Assembly: GCA_004335835.1 (NCBI GenBank)
Contig: RWJK01000774.1
Location: 1-64,000, forward strand
Source: Scenedesmus sp. ARA3
Lineage: Eukaryota; Chlorophyta; Chlorophyceae; Sphaeropleales; Scenedesmaceae
DNA length: 64,000 nt
Direction: 5' to 3'
The translations under genes and the position numbers were made by a program. The notes below the pieces were generated by a model, which was not told the origin of the DNA, ran no database searches, and saw only the letters and a program-made list of their open reading frames with translations. Positions 60,101 to 64,000 of the stretch are shown piece after piece. Each line of letters begins with the position of its first letter. Within the stretch, counting starts at the first letter, position 1.

Positions 60101-61931
60101 GCCAAGCCACATGCCGCTGCCACTTACCCTGCTGCTGTGCTGCTTGGGCCTGCAGATGCAGTTGCCAGTGCTCACTCCCGCGCAACTGGTTATCGCACTG
60201 GCCAGCATGTGTGAGATGGGTGGGCGGCCGCCACAGGCCTGGCTGGCGTCACACGAGACAGCGCTGCTCAACACGAACTCTCGCGCGCCATCGGATGAGG
60301 CGCTCAGCCCAAAGGTACGTGCATGTTGTTGTACATGTGCATCCGCTGTTGTCTGTTCTGTGGTACTTGCCTTGGCCTGATGGTGTTTTGACTTCAGATG
60401 TGCACAGTACCCTATCGGGCCTGCTTGCAGCTCGCCTCACTCATGCAGCAACGTCCGCGCCCCACTGCAGTGACTGCAGAGGCCTCACACCCATCGTACC
60501 GCTGTCAACTGTGCTGCACAATGCAACTACGTGCACGGTGTGGTGCCCTGCAGGGCTGGCTGCTGGCTGCTGCTGCTGGAGTGCTACAGCCGGTTGATGT
60601 ACCGCCCCTGTACTGCACTGCTTCACTGTGCTTCAGGGCTGGCTGCTGCTGTTGGAGTGCTACAGCCAGCTGATGTACCGCCCCACAGCTGACTTTGAGG
60701 GTGCGCTGGAGCGCTATTGCCTGGGTGTACTGCCTGGGCTTGGGCCTCAGGCCCTTGCTAGCTTGGTGAGCAGCGCGGCTCGGCTGCAGCTGCCGCTGAG
60801 CCCGCAGCTGGAGGATGCCATCATAACACGGCTGGAGCAGGTGAGGCATGCAATGATCTGCTGAGCTCAGCTACAGTGCAGCCCTTGTTCCGATGATTTT
60901 GCAAGCACTTGTGTTTGCATGTGCGATTGTTGCTATGAGCATGCTGAAGCGCACATGAGCATGTGCATGTTCTTTGCCTGTGGTTCGAACTGTCTGTGCG
61001 CTGTGTGTTTGCTTCAAGCTATGTATGCATGTGTGTACACGTGCGTGTGTGCGTGCGCATGCGCGTGTGCGTGTGGGCTTGTGCATGCGGCGCGCGCGTG
61101 TGTGCGAGTGTGTGCAACGCGCGCGCGTATATGTGTGTGCTTGCGCGCGCTAGTGTTCGTGTCCGCGTGTTGGGCTTGTGCGCGTGCACCGGCATGTGTG
61201 CGTGTGTGTGTGTGTGGGCTTGTGTGAGCGTTGGCGCGCATATGTTGATACGCGCACATTTGTGTGGCCTTGTGTGTGTGCTGGCATGTGTGGGCTTGTG
61301 TACGTGTGCGCGTGTGGGTTTGTGTGCTTGCGCACACGTTTGTGGGCTTGTGTGCGTGCGTGTGCGTGCGTGTGCGTGTGTGTGCAAGCGTGTGCGGCGC
61401 GCGCACGTGTGCGTGCATGTGCCGGGCGCGCGCGTGCGCATGTGCGTGCGTGTGCGGCGAGCGCGCACGCGTTTGTGCAAGTGTGTGCGGCGCGCGCACG
61501 TGCGTATGTGCGTGTGCCTGCGGCGCGCGTGTGTGGGCTTGTTTGAGTGTGCGCACGTGTCGGCTTGTGTGTGCATGCGCGTGCATGTGGGCTTTTGTGC
61601 GCGCGTGTGTGCGTGTGCGTGCGCGCGTATGGGCTTGTGTGCGTGTGCGTGCTCGCGTGTGGGCTTGTGTGCGCGCGCACGCGCGTGTGTGGACGTGTGT
61701 GCTTGCGCGCGTGGGCGTGTGTTTGTATGTGCATGCGCGCGCGCTTGCGGGCTTATGTGTGTGTACGTGCGCATGCGCATGCTTGTGCGTTGTGCATGTG
61801 TGCGCGTCACGCACTGTGCGGCCTACTGTGCGCATGCGCGCGCGTGCTTTCGCGTGTGCGTGTGAGTGTGTGTACGCGTGACGCGCACGTGGGCTTATGT
61901 GTGCTTGCGCACGCATATGGGCTTGTGTGTG

Positions 61932-61964
<33 letters not shown>

Positions 61965-63833
61965 GCGCGCCTGCTCTCGTGTGTATGTGCGCGCGCGCCT
62001 GCTCTCGTGTGTATGTGCGCGCACATATGTATGTGCGTGTGCGTGTGGGCTTGTGTGCGTACATGCGCGTGTGTGCATATGTGCGTATGTGCGTGCGCGT
62101 GCGCGGGTGTGCATTTGTTTGTGTGTGATTCGGTGCGTGCACGCGTGTGCGCGTGTTTGAGGCCGTGTGCATGGGTGTGCAACACTGTGGCTGTGTGCGC
62201 GGGTGGGGGGTGTTTTGTGTGCTGACTCATGCATTCATGCACCTGTATGTTCTTCTGAGCGTGAATGCACACGTGCCTGCTGGTGTGTGCATATCTATGT
62301 GTGTGCGAGCCTTCCAACGCGGCGCGAGCGCATGCTCGCGTGAGTGTGATTCTGCATTGGCGTGTGTGATTGTGGATGTGCATGTGCACGCATGTGTGCG
62401 CGCTCGCATAAGCTCATGTGTTTGTGCATCCGCGCAGGCATGTGCATGCATGCGTGCACGCGGGCGTGTGCTTGTGTGTGGTGGCATGCTTGTGCACGCA
62501 TGCGGGCGTGCTGGCGCTTGTGCAATCATGTGGGCGCCCGTGTGTGCACGTGTGTGTGCTTGTGCATCTGCGGCACATGTTTCTGCACGCGTGTGTCCGT
62601 GGTGTGTGCGCGCGCCCATGTGTCTGCCGGGCGTGTGCGCGCATACATGTGTGTGCATGCACGCGCCCATGCGTGTGTGCGGGTGGGTGCGTTTGTGCAT
62701 GTGCGCGTGCGTACCTGGGTACGCACTTGTGTGGTTTTGCATTTGTACTTTGTTCATGTGTTGCGCGTGCGCACGCCAAGTGTGCACGCGTGCATGTGTG
62801 TTGTGTGTGCATGTCATGGAGACATTGCTCTACCAGGCCAGTGTCTCAGCTGTGCTACAGCGCGGATGCATACTCGTCTAAGCATGCATGCACACACGCG
62901 TGTTCCTGTGCGGGCATGCTTGTCGTGCGCGCCTGTGTGTCTCATCGTACATGTGTGGATGTGGTTGTGTATGCGTGCTTGCGTGCCCGCTCGTGTGTTC
63001 TTGTAGTGTACATGCGCACAGGTGCGCGTGTACGTATGTATCGCGCTGTGCATGCGTAGGTGTGTGCGCTTGTGTGCGCGTGCGTGATAGCGCGTGTATT
63101 GCACATGCGTGCTTGGTCTGCATGCGTGTGTTTGTCCGCACACATGTGTGCTTCTGCCTGCATGATTGCGGCGCGTGAGCAGGCGGCCGGCCATCCTTGG
63201 GCGCGGGTACAAGGTTGGGTACGCTTTAGACCATGGAGTTGACAAGGTACCCTATATGCTTTCGATTGTTGTGGTCATGGCAACAAACATGCTGCAACAG
63301 TCACATAAGCGAAGCTCTGGGGACACAGCTGTTGCGCACCACAGCCTACCCCATGCAACATTCTCTGTCTGCTGCTGCCTGCTGCTGTACCCAGGTGCTG
63401 CCTCGCGCTACTTCAGAGGAGCTTCAACAGCTGGTGCAAGGGTTGCTGCTGCTGGATGCACAGGTACCTGTCACCGATGATTGCAGCATGCCGTTGGCAA
63501 CAGGTGTTCTTGCAGTGCATCTTCATGAATATGGACTGCGCTCACCAGGCTGTGGCTATAAGTTTGCGATTGCTGCACTATGCAAGCGTGTGCTGCTGTT
63601 TGGTCTGCGGCATATGCGCATGTTGTTGTTTGCACGGCTTCAAGTCAGACAGCAAGTAGCTACAGCCATGGATGCTGCTGTTCAGCCAGAGGGCCAACTG
63701 ATGCATTTGCTGCTGCCGCCGCCGCCGCCGTCCGCAGTTGCAGCTGCCGTCGTCCTGCTTGCACTGCCTGTGTGAGGTGGCTCGGCCCCACCTGGCGACG
63801 TTCAACCCCAGCGCTACATGCAGCTTGCTGCAG
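55493..63833 (+). CDS. Octotricopeptide-repeat (OPR) protein, 3' truncated by window
   Basis: Exons are 55493-55645 (probable), 55863-56456, 56766-56888, 57204-57338, 57644-58963, 59353-59463, 59866-59985, 60156-60314, 60637-60840, 63395-63463 and 63738-63833, with a donor GTAACT at the end. All lengths are multiples of three and all joins are phase 0. The first exon (MYCKRLALPGHRPATG..) is basic and Ser/Thr-rich, like a plastid or mitochondrial transit peptide. OPR-type motifs (PPxxW) recur: NPSKPWAGLWF, KPPNTWSQLF, KPSAAWLQGF, TPADAWLDLL, LPVEQSWVADVM, RPNNIWWQGF and RPPQAWLASH. OPR proteins such as Tbc2 bind specific chloroplast transcripts for stability, splicing or translation. A C-terminal RAP domain, if present, would lie beyond the window. 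The RNA target cannot be deduced. Confidence 0.82.
57147..57203. repeat. CTG tract forming the approach to an OPR acceptor
   Basis: About 12 CTG triplets followed by CTCCTGCTGCTGTTGCTGCAG end exactly at the acceptor of exon 57204-57338. The triplet run takes the place of a polypyrimidine tract. Confidence 0.85.
57541..57586 (+). pseudogene. Decoy copy of the OPR exon 57644 acceptor edge
   Basis: GCCGCACTTGCCTAG followed by a diverged CTCGTCCTCATCGCC resembles 57642-57690, where the authentic exon starts. The copy lies about 100 bases upstream in the intron. Confidence 0.6.
59233..59290 (+). pseudogene. Decoy copy of the OPR exon 59353 acceptor edge
   Basis: CTGCTGCAGGGCCACTG and GAGCTGCAGCAGCTGTATGC resemble the start of the authentic exon 59353-59463. 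The reading frame is lost soon after the copied acceptor. Confidence 0.6.
59708..59802 (+). pseudogene. Decoy copy of the OPR exon 59866 with acceptor
   Basis: The segment GTGCTGCCGAC..CAGTGCCACGTCAA, then TACAGCAGGCTGACGCCTCA and GGACATGCTG, closely repeats 59844-59915. A short insertion breaks the frame. It is the clearest of the OPR exon-edge duplicates. Confidence 0.8.
60545..60612 (+). pseudogene. Decoy copy of the OPR exon 60637 with acceptor
   Basis: CTGCAGGGCTGGCTGCTGGC, then GGAGTGCTACAGCCGGTTGA and TGTACCGCCCC, repeats 60632-60684 with few changes. The copy ends at the shared TGTACCGCCCC and is followed by intron. Confidence 0.8.
60841..63394 (+). repeat. 2.55-kb intron dominated by alternating TG/CG sequence
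   Basis: From about 60960 to 63175 the sequence is nearly continuous alternating purine-pyrimidine (TGTGCG, GCGCGC, TGTGGGCTTGTG units), with hardly any simple perfect repeat. It lies within one intron of the OPR gene, between the donor at 60841 and the acceptor before 63395. Very long frames on both strands (up to about 400 residues of Cys/Val/Ala or His/Thr/Arg) are by-products of the composition. Such sequence favours left-handed Z-DNA; this is known of TG/CG repeats and not measured here. Confidence 0.9.
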
Positions 63834-64000
63834 GTAACTTTCCTAATCTCTGGCGGCCGGAATGTTGTTGGTATTGGGCATGTGTGTTGTGTGGCGTTTA
63901 ACGCCAGTGCATCTGTGCTTGCTGAAGTGTTCACATTACAGAGCACACAAACTCTTGCTGCCATCCTTGCGTGTATGCGCGTGCATCCTTGGCAGTGTAA

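Noticed and set aside
60963..62881. Very long open frames on both strands (up to about 400 residues) inside the TG/CG-rich stretch
   Set aside because: They consist of Cys/Val/Ala or His/Thr/Arg repeats created by alternating sequence with few A/T-rich stop codons, and they lie inside one OPR intron bounded by good splice sites.
1..64000. CRISPR arrays, insertion sequences, tRNA or rRNA genes
   Set aside because: No spaced palindromic repeat array, no terminal inverted repeats with a transposase, and no convincing cloverleaf or rRNA stretch was seen by eye; the eukaryotic context makes CRISPR irrelevant.

Overview
This is nuclear DNA of a eukaryotic green alga, most probably a chlorophyte of the Scenedesmaceae/Sphaeropleales type; that placement is an inference. 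The evidence is intron-rich genes with GT-AG introns, a nucleus-encoded chloroplast ribosomal protein, an octotricopeptide-repeat (OPR) protein of the kind expanded in chlorophytes, TGTAA polyadenylation-type signals, and heavy CAG/CTG triplet content giving poly-Q, poly-A and poly-S tracts. Nothing prokaryotic or viral was seen. An 18-base N gap lies at 12551-12568.

Layout. 0.35-1.35 kb: minus-strand exons of an unrecognised protein. 2.54-2.84 kb: 18-bp minisatellite. 3.7-7.5 kb: minus-strand gene resembling plastid DUF1995/LPA3-like proteins, with almost every exon tandemly duplicated in fragments. 10.1-15.1 kb: minus-strand secreted-type GH5 mannanase/cellulase-like hydrolase with both catalytic glutamates. 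17.45-37.75 kb: minus-strand giant Gln-rich coiled-coil protein (about 35 exons, roughly 3,800-3,900 residues). 39.3-43.15 kb: plus-strand lytic-transglycosylase-like (SLT/GH23) protein with two LysM domains. 45.55-48.02 kb: minus-strand plastid ribosomal protein uL6c, complete in five exons. 48.95-52.05 kb: plus-strand RAD51C-like recombinase. 52.5-54.8 kb: minus-strand coiled-coil protein. 55.5 kb to the window end: plus-strand OPR protein, truncated by the window edge, with a 2.55-kb intron that is almost pure alternating purine/pyrimidine (TG/CG) sequence.

The genes form no operon-like pathway. Three (DUF1995-like, uL6c, OPR) probably serve the chloroplast, one acts in DNA repair, two are wall-active or polysaccharide-active, and two are coiled-coil proteins. 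The unifying feature is architectural. Introns carry partial, slightly diverged tandem copies of the neighbouring exon edge, often with the splice site included. I found such copies in six genes. Introns in the OPR and GH5 genes are almost all phase 0 with CAG at the upstream exon end. I regard this exon-edge duplication, together with CAG-tract splice acceptors, as the most interesting signal here. The transglycosylase-LysM gene is the most interesting single gene.
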